A program made the translations under genes and the position numbers. The notes under the pieces were generated by a model. It saw nothing but the letters and a program-made list of their open reading frames with translations, was not told the DNA's origin and did not search any database. From Pestalotiopsis fici W106-1 (lineage: Eukaryota > Ascomycota > Sordariomycetes > Amphisphaeriales > Sporocadaceae), in NCBI RefSeq assembly GCF_000516985.1, contig NW_006917098.1:434001-498000 (forward strand): DNA of 64,000 nucleotides, in the 5' to 3' direction. This document shows, in pieces, positions 10,830 through 21,161 of the stretch; position 1 is the first letter of the stretch, and each line of letters opens with the position of its first letter.

Positions 10830-12164
10830 ATGGAAGCAGCCGACCCAAATAACAATCTCACAATTACTTCACCCTCCACACTCTTGTCGAATCCAACGCA
10901 GCCACCCGCGCAACCGTTGAAGCTTCGTGACAGCTGCCATGCATGTGCCTCTTCAAAAGTCAAATGCCACAAGGAAAAGCCAACATGTTCGCGCTGCCGA
11001 AAGCGCGGAATCACCTGCGAGTACTTTGCACACAGGCGTCCTGGACGAAAGCAGGAGAATCGTGCAAAAGACACGACAAATCATGTCGAAAGGCAAGAGA
11101 ACACAACAGCAGTCGAAATGCTGGACCTAAACTGGCCGGCGCCGGATTTCTCCACTCAAACATCCATTGCCAACGACAACTTGGACGTTTTCCACGATAT
11201 CTTTGTACCTCCAGACCAATTAAATAATGGTCTGACCGATTTTACCATCGACTTTGATGATTTCGATATCCAGTCAGATCCCGCCGAAATAGCTTCGCTG
11301 CCCGACACTTCGAGTTTAGAGTCCATGTTTGTCACGTCTCCGACGGCCCCCACGGATACGATCACCCCCAACGTGATCACCCCCAACGTGGGATTGTCAG
11401 TTCTAGAGGGCTTACCTGACACTACACACCACACGCAAGCCATCAATCTTGCAAGCTACATCCAAACACCGCCGACAGAGAAAACTCCTGACTCTCGAAT
11501 CAAACATCTTGAAGAGAACAAAGATCCATGCATGACGCGAGCCTTGAGCTTTTTGACGCAGCTTTCCGAAAGCACGTCGAGAATATGCAAAACCTCCGAG
11601 ACTGGATGCTCGGGGACCAATAAGAAGAGCCTACCAGAATCTCTTGATGGCATCATTGCAGAAAACAGGAGACTCCTAGAAGCCATGAGCAATATTCTTC
11701 AGTGTCGATGCTCAGAGGATGACGACCTGCTGTGTATACAGGCGATAGTCGCTTCCAAAATACTGAACCTCTATGCATCGGCAATTGAGATCAAGCCAAG
11801 TCCGGCCAGGGTCGGATCAGGAGTCTCGACGCATACTACAGCGGGCCAGTATGAACCACAAGTCGAGCAGCAATTATCCACAAGAACACACCCGCAACTA
11901 GCCAGTGGGCGAGACCCCATCCGCATGGCGGCCCAATCTGTCCTGGGCGAGCTACATCGAGTCCAACGGCTGCTCAGCCAGATGTTACAAAAGTCCAAAG
12001 ACAATGAGACAATGAGACGGAAAGGAAGTGAAAATGGACTGCGCGCAGTCGCAGACAAGGTCCCGCTGACTTCGGGGGTCTCTTTTGGATCTATAGAGGC
12101 AGATCTACGATATAAACTTGGTAAACTAAGTATAGAAATTATTACACTACTGCGGGGCGCCTAG
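10830..12164 (+). CDS. AflR-like Zn(II)2Cys6 transcription factor
   Basis: A single exon encodes 444 aa, starting at MEAADPNNN; upstream in-frame codons include no better ATG. The zinc cluster is C36-X2-C39-X6-C46-X6-C53-X2-C56-X6-C63 (KLRDSCHACASSKVKCHKEK then PTCSRCRKRGITCEY), very like AflR in the LRDSC-CASSKV-C-KEKP-C-RC pattern. The C-terminal part has the AflR-type domain (CRCSEDDDLLCIQAIVASKI, LNLYASAI). AflR-family factors bind TCG-N5-CGA-like sites in promoters of their own pathway. The tandem AflS-like gene upstream supports the assignment. A 15-bp tandem duplication around 11358-11388 repeats ITPNV twice in the linker, with no frame change. It is the likely main activator of the left cluster. 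Confidence 0.9.
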   Translation: MEAADPNNNLTITSPSTLLSNPTQPPAQPLKLRDSCHACASSKVKCHKEKPTCSRCRKRGITCEYFAHRRPGRKQENRAKDTTNHVERQENTTAVEMLDLNWPAPDFSTQTSIANDNLDVFHDIFVPPDQLNNGLTDFTIDFDDFDIQSDPAEIASLPDTSSLESMFVTSPTAPTDTITPNVITPNVGLSVLEGLPDTTHHTQAINLASYIQTPPTEKTPDSRIKHLEENKDPCMTRALSFLTQLSESTSRICKTSETGCSGTNKKSLPESLDGIIAENRRLLEAMSNILQCRCSEDDDLLCIQAIVASKILNLYASAIEIKPSPARVGSGVSTHTTAGQYEPQVEQQLSTRTHPQLASGRDPIRMAAQSVLGELHRVQRLLSQMLQKSKDNETMRRKGSENGLRAVADKVPLTSGVSFGSIEADLRYKLGKLSIEIITLLRGA

Positions 12165-12331
12165 TTAAATTTGTTGGATGGTTGTATAATCAACGACTAT
12201 AGGGAAGCAGTCTCAGAAGCTCTAGTAGAGGTTGCCTGATACAAAGACAGACTAATTCAGTGCAATCAGTCGAATTAAATAACAAATAGTTTTGCGAACA
12301 CAAACGATCCCTGATCAGTTCAACCTATTTG

Positions 12332-13351
12332 CTACTTTCTCGTCGCTAGTAATAACACCACGGGGAATGAGACTTTCCTAGTAGCCTTGGGGCCGCCAAG
12401 GGCCGTCTCTAGTTCTGTGAAGAGACTCTGAACCTCTTCAAACTTATCGCCTGCCTTGTTGCGATAATTGGGGAAAACCGAATCAAGAAAAGATGCAACG
12501 CGTCCAATGTCCCATTCCTCAGCCCAAAAGTCACGGTCCGTGATCTCCTTTGTAATCTCAGTACTATGATCTCGGCGGTCGACGGGCTCAACCTCAAAAT
12601 CGTAGCCCTCCTTGGAATTGAATGTGAGGGGAACATCTGCATTCCACTTGTACCGTACCACGTCTTGCCACGCCTCTGGATCAAAGGGGATGCTATCGAG
12701 GCCGCTGCTCATGGCTTCGGCAGCCCGGTAATGGATCGGGAAGCCCGGGGTTCCTTTGAACGGCAACAAGAACTGGCAAACACGCGTAGCTATACGGTCG
12801 TACAGCTGGTTCAACTCGGCCTCGTTGTCCCCCGTGAATATTGGCCGGCTGTAGAAGTAAATTGCCAGCGTACCGCCTGGGCGAAGGAGCGCGCGGAAAG
12901 CCGCAAACGCCTTGGATATGTCGAGCAGAGGGATACATTCGCTCACGAGGATGAGATCCGTCTGCCCTTTGCCGACGCTTTCGGGAATGTTTGCACTCGC
13001 CAGGTCTTCGGCCGACGACTTGACAAACGTCATCCGTTTGATGGAGTCAGCGGGTAGCAGAGCCGGCGCTGCCGCCAACGCCTGCTCATTCACATCCGAG
13101 CCGACTACATGATCAAAGTGGCGGAGAAGCTTTTCTGCGATATTGCCGGGACCGGTGCCGACGTCGTGTGCAATTGCGCTCTGGGCAGCACTGTCGCCAT
13201 GGCTGTGATGATACTCGGAAATGAGTTCAAAGAAACTGTCTGATGGATGAGGCCTGTTTTCAACGTATGCCTTCCAAAAGTCGACGCCGTTTCCAAGGGC
13301 GGCAGTCGTGAAAGGGGTTTCCACTTTTGCCGGGTTAGTAGGCGACGGCAT
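12332..13351 (-). CDS. Class I SAM-dependent methyltransferase 2
   Basis: A single exon encodes 339 aa. The SAM motif I is IAHDVGTGPGNIAEKL (about residues 60-75), with an acidic motif II (VVGSDVNEQAL) and a downstream DLILVSECIPLLD. The N-terminal block DFWKAYVENRPHPSDSFFEL parallels the one in methyltransferase 1, so the two come from one Crg1-like family and probably an old duplication. It is convergent with the AflR-like gene (167-bp gap) and divergent from the questin-oxidase-like gene, sharing a 563-bp promoter region. A 15-bp palindrome (TCGACTGTCAGTCGA) lies 57 bp upstream of the start. A tailoring O-methylation is plausible. The substrate is unknown. Confidence 0.82.
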   Translation of the reverse strand: MPSPTNPAKVETPFTTAALGNGVDFWKAYVENRPHPSDSFFELISEYHHSHGDSAAQSAIAHDVGTGPGNIAEKLLRHFDHVVGSDVNEQALAAAPALLPADSIKRMTFVKSSAEDLASANIPESVGKGQTDLILVSECIPLLDISKAFAAFRALLRPGGTLAIYFYSRPIFTGDNEAELNQLYDRIATRVCQFLLPFKGTPGFPIHYRAAEAMSSGLDSIPFDPEAWQDVVRYKWNADVPLTFNSKEGYDFEVEPVDRRDHSTEITKEITDRDFWAEEWDIGRVASFLDSVFPNYRNKAGDKFEEVQSLFTELETALGGPKATRKVSFPVVLLLATRK

Positions 13352-13914
13352 TGTGACACAAGAGACAAATGTAGTGTTCGAGGGGTCTAGGATAATAATT
13401 ATTCAAATCGACTGTCAGTCGACTCATGAAGATTCGGGAGTCATGGAAGAAAACGAACAAATACTACGAAGCTATTTATCACCATCAGGTGTTGTCCTCA
13501 TAAGTCCCTATGAATTTGTTCAAAAGCTTTTCTGAGCATGGTGTGATATGGTATGTTTTCTCCAGCCGATGACCAGACAGTCAAGTCAGTCAAGAATCTA
13601 GAGATGCTAATGGTGTATCGGAGTCTATGGCGGCGTTATGCAAACTTCGGGGTTCCGAAGCTTCTGAGTGGTCAATCACCCCGAGTCAAGGCTGATGTGT
13701 AGAAAGACTATTGATTCTCGCACTTCGGAGATCTTATCATTTCCGTATTAGTCATAGTACAACCATTTCCATTTCAAACAAAAGATCTCCTTTTTTATCA
13801 TATTATTGTACCATTGATGCCTCCATTCTGTGGACATTCTCTAGTCAGTCCAATATCAATCAAACACAAAATTGAATACTACTTCCAAGCTTTGCATGAC
13901 AATAAATCTTTCCC
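13352..13914. promoter_or_regulatory. Bidirectional promoter with candidate zinc-cluster sites
   Basis: This region lies between methyltransferase 2 (-) and the questin-oxidase-like gene (+). It contains TCGACTGTCAGTCGA (13408-13422, perfect inverted repeat), CTTCGGGGTTCCGAAG (13645-13660, perfect inverted repeat with CGG-N4-CCG) and TCGCACTTCGG (13718-13728). The last has the TCG-N5-CGR spacing of AflR sites, about 190 bp before the oxidase start. AflR-type control of both genes is an inference. Confidence 0.45.
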
Positions 13915-15249
13915 ATGGCTGCCTCTACTGCTGCTCAAGTACAACTTTCTGAAGAGGCTCTAGGCCTGGCACGAATTTTTGAGAACCCGAAAGGATCACT
14001 GGAGGCAGCAAGCAAGCTTCTTCAAAAGAACCACGATGAGTTTCACGTGTTCTGGCGAGACGTGGGCGGACACAACCATATCCCGCACTCTGTCTTGTCA
14101 ATTCTAGCACTCGGCGGCGGGCCAGCTGAGCTTCAACGTGCCTGGGATGACGGTGTAGCCATCCAACGTCCTACTCCTCCCCTCGACGAGGATGTGGTCA
14201 AGAAGCTCGAGAACCCGGCCGAGTTTCGCGCCAGGATCGGGAGCATTCCCAACTACACCAATTTCCTGCACTTTTTCAGGAACCAGATGGACAAAAAGGG
14301 CTGGCAGGCCGTCGTGTCCGAGTATGCCTTTAGTCGGACACCGCTTGCCGAGACCATCTTTGCGCAGCTCTTTGAGGGCGCATATCACCCCTTTATCCAC
14401 ATTGGTTTCGGGATCGAGTTCAACCTGCCCAGCATCATTGCCGAGGGTCTGGCACAAGCCGCGACTCACGACTCGGCAGGAATCGAGGGCTTCTTCCTTG
14501 AAGCCGAACGACAAGCCGCGCAGTCAAAAGGGCCAGGAAAGTCGCTCGTTCAGCTTCTAGACGAGGTCCGGACGACGGAGAAGATCAAGACGGCGGCCCG
14601 TCTGCCGGATGGGCCGGTACGGGTTCGCGACGGCGTGATTGGCCGGGCCGGGGCGGAAATTGCAGCTCTTGCCTCGCAGTTCCGCGTTCCGGCTGACCAA
14701 CTCAGTCGCGGTGCCGCCGAGAGCATCAACATTAGCGCGTACACGGCTGGCGCAGCCCAGCGCGCCGGCAAAGCACGCAAGATTGACTTTTTCCACATGC
14801 ACAACACGACAAGTTCCCTCTTTCTGACCGTGTTTCTCAACCAGCCCTGGATCAGCACTGAAGATAAAGTGCGCATCGTAGAGTGGAAGGGCCGCCTCGA
14901 TCTTGTGTGGTACGCAGCCTGCTCGGCCCCGGACCTCAACGTTGATCATGTCATTGGATACAAGCCCGCTCAGAGCGCTGGTTGGGGTTGGAAGGAGCTA
15001 TACGAGGCCATTAATGTCGCGCACGACGACGGGCACCTAGCCAAGATTGTGCGGGCGTTGAAGAATGGTGAGGAGGTGTCCCGACCGTTTGAGAGCGGCG
15101 AGGGCGCCGAGGCGTTTCCCATCAAGGGAGACTCCTGGCTCAAGCTTGCCCAGATGTCCTATGACACGACTCTAGACTTGCCCGACGACGATAAATGGAT
15201 TTGGGGGGCAGGATTTTTGCCTCTGTGGAACAAGGTTCCAAGCCTGTAA
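13915..15249 (+). CDS. Questin-oxidase-like (DUF4243) anthraquinone ring-cleaving oxidase
   Basis: A single exon encodes 444 aa. The sequence matches the questin oxidase-like family (PF14027; GedK, MdpL, PtaJ type). Diagnostic stretches are KNHDEFHVFWRDVGGHNHIP, HSVLSILALGG, EYAFSRTPLAETIFAQLFEG, AYHPFIHIGFGIEF, FFHMHNTTSSLFLTVFLNQP and WKGRLDLVWYAACSAPDLN. Family members open the central ring of anthraquinones such as questin in a Baeyer-Villiger-like reaction to give benzophenones (sulochrin-type), without a classical flavin motif. The histidines of HxHNTTSS and the N-terminal HNHIPHS are probably functional. Together with the halogenase and laccase-type genes it points to a geodin or pestheic-acid-like pathway. 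Cytosolic location is expected, since no signal peptide is seen. Confidence 0.9.
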   Translation: MAASTAAQVQLSEEALGLARIFENPKGSLEAASKLLQKNHDEFHVFWRDVGGHNHIPHSVLSILALGGGPAELQRAWDDGVAIQRPTPPLDEDVVKKLENPAEFRARIGSIPNYTNFLHFFRNQMDKKGWQAVVSEYAFSRTPLAETIFAQLFEGAYHPFIHIGFGIEFNLPSIIAEGLAQAATHDSAGIEGFFLEAERQAAQSKGPGKSLVQLLDEVRTTEKIKTAARLPDGPVRVRDGVIGRAGAEIAALASQFRVPADQLSRGAAESINISAYTAGAAQRAGKARKIDFFHMHNTTSSLFLTVFLNQPWISTEDKVRIVEWKGRLDLVWYAACSAPDLNVDHVIGYKPAQSAGWGWKELYEAINVAHDDGHLAKIVRALKNGEEVSRPFESGEGAEAFPIKGDSWLKLAQMSYDTTLDLPDDDKWIWGAGFLPLWNKVPSL

Positions 15250-15994
15250 TTTAGCGCCTAATTCTGCCAAAGCACAAATGGCTAAGCACTAAACAGCACT
15301 TCAATGTTATTTCGAGCAGCAGTAGTGAAGGCCGTTTACAACATGTTTTCTCGTGGTTATTTAGTAGTCAATCCTCAATTTATCATCATGATGATAATAA
15401 ATGCAAGAAACCGCTCTTGGACATGAGTTTTCTTTTTTAATTAACTGCTATGATTTGATTAGATTTGGAACGATTTCGTGAGTTGTGCCAATGCAATCGC
15501 GAGTGAGTCCCCAAGCCGCCATGTCAGGCTCTAGGGTGCTTCTGCGACACTGGGGCCTCTTGAGGATTATACCTAATACGCTGTAAGTGTTATATCAGCC
15601 ACCATCATATTATTTTTTTTCTTTTCTCCATTAGCCTTGTATCGTCACATTTGAAATAGACAGTAGACTTTATAATAACCTGTACCTAGAAATCCAAAAG
15701 CCTATATTCTACTGGGTGGCCCCTAAAATTCTAGTTTAGATGTGCCTCAATGTAGTCCTTAGAAACCAAGTGCAATCCCCAGACATTAACCCCGCAAAAA
15801 TCCCATCCTGAGCGCCAAGACAATTTTGTCGTTCCTCCAAGCATCCTTATCTACAGGTTCACAACACTTGATATCAAGACAAAGAGAAGAAAAAAAAGTC
15901 GTCCCGCGGAGGTAGACTGGCCCATATTTATGTACCCATCACCATGAATTGCTTCAGCAGTGGACCTAGTGACTCGGAATCTAGACTTCTAGAT
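15250..15994. other. Convergent intergenic region
   Basis: This is the space between the convergent questin-oxidase-like gene and multicopper oxidase 2. It contains AT-rich sequence and probably both 3' untranslated regions and poly-A sites. I see no gene or repeat in it. Confidence 0.4.
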
Positions 15995-18378
15995 CTAAAG
16001 GCCAGAGTCAATCTGGTTGACAATGGTATGGTTGGTATAGCCCCACCAGTCCCTGCAAGTCTGCCCCACGACGCTGGGAATTTTGTACTCGGCAATCTCG
16101 TCGGGGCGCTCGAGCACCGTGACGTAGAATCCCGACGACACGTGCCAGGCAACATGGCAGTGCAGCGGCCAGGCGCCCGGGTTGTCGGCGTTGAACGAAA
16201 TGACCATGTACCCGCCCTGCGGCAGCATGGCCGTGTCGCGCCGGACCGGGTTCTCTGGGTGGTCGACATGGCCGTCCCACTCGCCCAGCCCGACGGCCTC
16301 GACGAAAAAGTTGTGCCCGTGTAGGTGGATTGGGTGCGTGCGGATCGCATTGTTATACATGACGATGCGAATCGAGTTGTTGGACCCAAAGTTGTACACG
16401 TTCCACTCTGGGTCGTCTGGGTATGAGTTGTTGCCGAGGTTGGAGAGCAGGAGGACCGGGTGGTTGTAGTTGACCCTGAAGGAAGAGTTGTCCATGTAAA
16501 ACAGGTACTGACCCGTCTCGTTCTGGGCGAGCGTGACATTGATGATTTGGGTGGTTGCCGGAGCCTCGGGAGCTGGAATCGCATACCAAGGGGTGATCTC
16601 TTCGGTTGGTAGACCATCGCAGACTCCCAAGGCCTCAATGAAGGAAGGCCACGCCTCGCTGGAGCTGTTGCTAAATGTCGATGTGGTATTGCCATAGTGT
16701 ACAAGGGCTGTCGCGTCGTGGTCGACACTGTTTGCACAAGGAGCCGGGGGGATTGTTGCCCTCATGGTGTATGTGCCGGTACCGTTGGCAAGTGCCTCGA
16801 CAATGACATCGGCACGCTGACCAACTCCGAGAGTGAGGACTGTGCTTGGTCAGCATCAACTAGCTCTCCAGGACTCCATCCGTTGACTTACACTCGACCT
16901 CGTAAGGAAGGACAGGTACAAAGTCATGTGCAATGACCTGCAGCTTGTGGCCATCAAGACTGAATTTTTGAATAGCGCTTCCTCCAACATTCAGGATTCG
17001 AAGGCGATGTTTCTTTCCCGGGGTCAATCTAAACTCGGAAAGTGGAGCATTGCTCTGGCAAGGCGTATCATCGCCCAAATCTTTTAGCGTGCAGTTCCAG
17101 GAGTTTCTTCCATTGATCAGATTGTTGTTGGCGGGCTTGGTCTGCCGTATATTAGTTGCATTCCGAGAATCGGCAAATGATTTACTTACAACAACGGCAA
17201 AATCCTCGTCAAACAAATGTTCGAGTACTGTAGTGTATGGCACATGGTAGAGATCAGATAACATGATTGGACCCAGGTCTGTTATTCTTGTGAGCGACGA
17301 AGTTTACGGAGTGGACACTTTGACTCACCAATGTCATAAGGCACGGTTGGATGGCCATGGACAATGATTGGGCCAAGGATACCATCAGCATACTGTGCAG
17401 AGTAATGCGAATGGTACCAGCTTGTTCCATAAGAGTCCGCCACAAAGGTATACGTGAAGCATGCACCCGGAGCAATTGGACATTGCGTAATGCCTGGGAC
17501 GCCATCTTGCCATCTATCGAGAGTTAGCCAAAATTGAAAAAGCAAGAACAACAACGAGGAAGAGAAAAATTATCTTACGGTGTTTCTTTCTGTAGGAACG
17601 CATGCCAGTGCAAAGCAGTACCTTCTTCGAGATCGTTGTGCACAGTGACCTGGATAGTATCACCCCTAACATTATAAGTTATGAATAATCTTCGCTTGAT
17701 TGCCGAGACACATACCAGTTTGCCTCAATCAAAGGTCCAGGGTACTGATCATTGACCAGGAGCACGTCTTTGAGGTACCCATCAGGGGCTATCTGTCCAG
17801 CCTTGATATGAAAATCGTAAGATCGAATTACGCTTGATCAATATTAGTACATTAGGCATCGATTTGACATGAGGATGAGCATATTTACCCGGTAAGTGTG
17901 GGTTCTGATATATGTCAGTATGTACGAAGTGTATATGAATATGGTAGAATGAGAAATCTCAAGTCTCCACTTACCTTCGGGGTGACTATCATTGGCTGTT
18001 TTTGACCCCCACGGATATCCTTGAGGGAGTGGCTAAAGAAAAAAGGTTTAGCGTTTCTGCAGATATTTGATGGCAGCGGTAGCTAGTGGTGAACGCATCC
18101 AGGGTCCCTTGTGCATATGCACGTAGGATACAATTGCTATATCCATGCTATGGAGGCTTCTGGGAGAAAGGGATAGGAGCGTCAATGAGGCGCGAGAACG
18201 ACTTACTGTGACGGGCTCAGTTGTATACAGATAATCTAAAGGAATGTCTGGATATGATGCTGCAGTATGGGTCTCAGTAACCACTTCTTGATATTGCAAC
18301 TTGTAAGCTAGCATACGTACCGAACTCAGAAGCCCAAGTCAGGGCGCTCAGGAGACCCGTGAGGAATAAAGATTTCAT
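15995..18378 (-). CDS. Laccase-family multicopper oxidase 2 (HWHA variant)
   Basis: Ten exons give 585 aa: 18378-18321, 18259-18207, 18032-17975, 17904-17889, 17832-17716, 17665-17579, 17513-17329, 17278-17190, 17141-16892 and 16839-15995. All junctions are GT-AG and in frame. The N-terminus [19 protein letters not shown] is a clear signal peptide. Copper motifs are HWHA (120-123), WYHSHY (162-167), [10 protein letters not shown] (473-482) and HCHVAWH (531-537). The first motif has Ala in place of the usual Gly, but the copper-binding histidines are kept. Many NxS/T sites suggest a glycosylated secreted enzyme. It differs from oxidase 1 throughout ([16 protein letters not shown] against [15 protein letters not shown]), so the two are not a recent duplication. 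Phenol coupling or oxidative cyclisation in the cluster is likely. Confidence 0.88.
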
Positions 18379-21161
18379 CTTGAGTCACGCTTGAATGTTC
18401 AGACGATCTATGTGCCTCTGATATCTGTAATCGGGCTTCAAAATGATTGCAGGATTCAGAGGAGCATCAGAACTTTTATATCTCAAGGATACAAAGGAGC
18501 CTGTAGTGAGTCCCCGGTGAATTTGGCTGCGATGATCTCAAGCGAGATGGTCCATGTACTATTTCCCTTTGCCACATCAAGCAAAATCTGAGCTGACGAG
18601 ATGGCTCATCACCACCTTGTTAGATAGCATGTCCTGGCATGCTCATAGTGGTGTTGAGGAAACTTTTCCATTTTCCAACTAGTAGAGCAAATCTTCCATA
18701 TCCTCGTGATAAAAAAGACTCTAGAACAAAGATGGCGTGAAGACGTAAGCCATAATTCATCCTTCGCAAAGCCTTCGAGCCTTCAATAAAGATGTATTCA
18801 TGCTAAGCCATACCAACTGTTCTGTAGCGAACGTATTTCGATACACTGAAATAGCTAGTTTGGATGTCAATGAACCAATAGCTGATCGGTATAGCCGCGC
18901 TGAGGCCCTAAGATACAGAGAACGGGGGCGACTTGAGCAGTATCTCGTGTGGCAGCCACATGGCAAAGACGATTCTAGCGCGCCATGGGATGGATACCGT
19001 TCCTTCGGGACCTTGGACCGATGTCCTGTCATCTTAGCCTGCGCCACGCAACATGCTACTCACAATACCAGCTGAAGCCTGAAGCCTCACCTGAAAATAA
19101 AATGTCGATTCCTATGCCCGGACCCGAGGAGCTGGGTCGGCTTGACCGCACGTGAGATACCATGGTTATCATGGAAAATTTAGGATATAATCACAGGGTC
19201 AAGATCCTTCCAGCAGGAACAATAAGGATTCGCCATAATCAATTAGGTCGAGGGACACAAGACGGCGACCTAAACATAGTACATATCATAGAGCCCGGTA
19301 ATAGGATCGGAAGCACGGCAGCAGACTGAGAATTTGGCCGGAGCGAAAGAAGACAGCGATAGATTGCACATGTGAATGCCATCAATCATAAGTGTAAATT
19401 TTGAATAAACTAAGATGAGGTTTAGATACTGATATACTCCTTCCAGAGCCACGTCAAAGTCACGTATGACTTGCTGGCTTGGCTATAAACGCGTGTGCCA
19501 TTGCAATACTACACTGTTCGTGCCTTGCAGCGGGAGGTTTTCACAAACCTAATGAACCAAATGAAGGCAATGCCACGTGTCAGTGACCCATCTCATTAGT
19601 CATGATGCATCAAGGCAGGCCCAAGCAAAATTTTGGGCTATTCGTACTTGCAGCTGTATGACTGGTGGGGTAGTGACTATAGTCAAATACCTTGGTCATG
19701 CAAGTGCCGACTGAGCGCGATGCCGACTAGACGCGATGCCAACTCAACGCGATGCCGACTCAACGCGATGCAGAAAGAAGATTCCCACGTCAAAGACATG
19801 TGGAGATGGCGCCACCGCCTTGATATTTCTGGCAACCGAGTCTCTCCCTGAAAGCATATGGGTTCCTCGTACGGATCATTGCTGATCAATGATTACACAA
19901 GGTACCCAATCCAACGCGCCTGCTTACCTTGCCGGCTACACGACTACCTGTCCATTTGCCTATCTGAGCACTGATGCAGTGTCGCATATCAACTCATGGG
20001 ATATGTATATTGCGTGATAGTCAGCAAGAAATGTTACCCGAGCAGGCAAAACCACAATGCCCAGGGGTCTTCTATAAGCTTACGAAAGATGGGTTCACTA
20101 GCGTAGCCGCAGCTGCTAACCAATCACAGTGGGAACCGCCGCGCGCTCAGTCTCCCGCCCAAGTAGCCAATCATAACCTTAAGCGCGGGCTTGTTGGAGT
20201 TCTCGGTGTGTACCTAAATGCTTACCTGGGCGCTCGCCCTCTGCAAACATACATACCTACCTAGGAGTATGGTCCTCTATAGATGCCCAAAGTCCCTCCG
20301 GCATAATGACCTACACAATTTGAGGGGGTGACACGACATGGCTGGGACTGAATCCCTCTGACTTGGTGCTTATCATGCAAGTTCCGGATGAAAAGCGATA
20401 CATGACCACAGGTACCTGTACGCTACTCTGTCCCACCCCAGCAACCCCCTAGCCCTCCGAACTCTCAACCCCCCTTCCAAGGTTGCCCCAAGAAACATTA
20501 AGCATGGTCAATGAGCGGGCCGCTGGTTGATTTTCTCAGGGTCCCGCCAGCGGTATGGAGCCCCATTGGCCCCAACGGCGGGAGCCATCATAATTCGGAT
20601 ATCCTTCCTTGTTCTAGATTCCGTGCTTGCGCACGCCATATTCAGCTGGGTAAGCAATGAATAATTTGGCATGATATTCAACTTAGATAATCAATCTTTT
20701 GCTGCCTTCCTCAGCGGTCTGGCACTTGATTGGCTCCTAGCAGCGGCTGTTGTGGTCGTTGCGGGTCCTACTGCCCACCTGAGTCAGCCATGCACAATCA
20801 AAAAGTCAATACGACTGTATCACAGAAAGCGTCGCATCAAATCTCAGCCATCATTTTGGTAGGTTCTGGTAGGTCTTGCTTTTTGTTTCCCCTTTCGCAC
20901 TTTCCCCAATGTTATGATTCTTCCATTGCTTTCTAAGCAAGGGTCAGCAGAGGCTCTTACCGTGCCTCCCTTATTGATAATCTCCCTTCTGTCTTGGTGG
21001 TCTGGAATGTGCATTTGGTCCCAGTATTTGTCCTCCTTTATCTCACCTTCTCTCTTTCTTACCCACTCAGCTGATCTAAGCACCGGCAAGGCTTTGTTGA
21101 TGCGCAATTCTCCTCGGCAATTGGGGAAAGGCATATCATACATAGGGAGTACTTCATCATC
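18379..21161. other. 2.8-kb region without a supported gene
   Basis: Several open frames of 60-99 codons lie here, but none has a recognisable family, codon pattern or splice context. A four-copy 16-bp tandem repeat is at 19706-19769. The region must hold the promoters of multicopper oxidase 2 (right of 18378) and of the flavoprotein gene at 21162. CT-rich tracts just before 21162 (about 20880-21060) resemble fungal promoter pyrimidine stretches. Confidence 0.35.
19706..19769. repeat. Tandem repeat, four copies of a 16-bp unit
   Basis: Four imperfect copies of GCCGACT-AACGCGAT-like units run head to tail: 19706-19721 (GCCGACTGAGCGCGAT), 19722-19737 (GCCGACTAGACGCGAT), 19738-19753 (GCCAACTCAACGCGAT) and 19754-19769 (GCCGACTCAACGCGAT). 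Copies differ at a few positions. Its role is unknown. Confidence 0.85.

Noticed and set aside
14104..14949. Open frames of 129-136 codons on the minus strand inside the questin-oxidase-like gene
   Set aside because: They are shadows of the GC-rich coding strand, which is clearly the DUF4243 protein.
15928..16737. A 269-codon open frame on the minus strand, rich in R/S/T
   Set aside because: It overlaps the last exon of multicopper oxidase 2 in another frame. The real exon carries the copper motifs [10 protein letters not shown] and HCHVAWH, whereas this frame is low-complexity.
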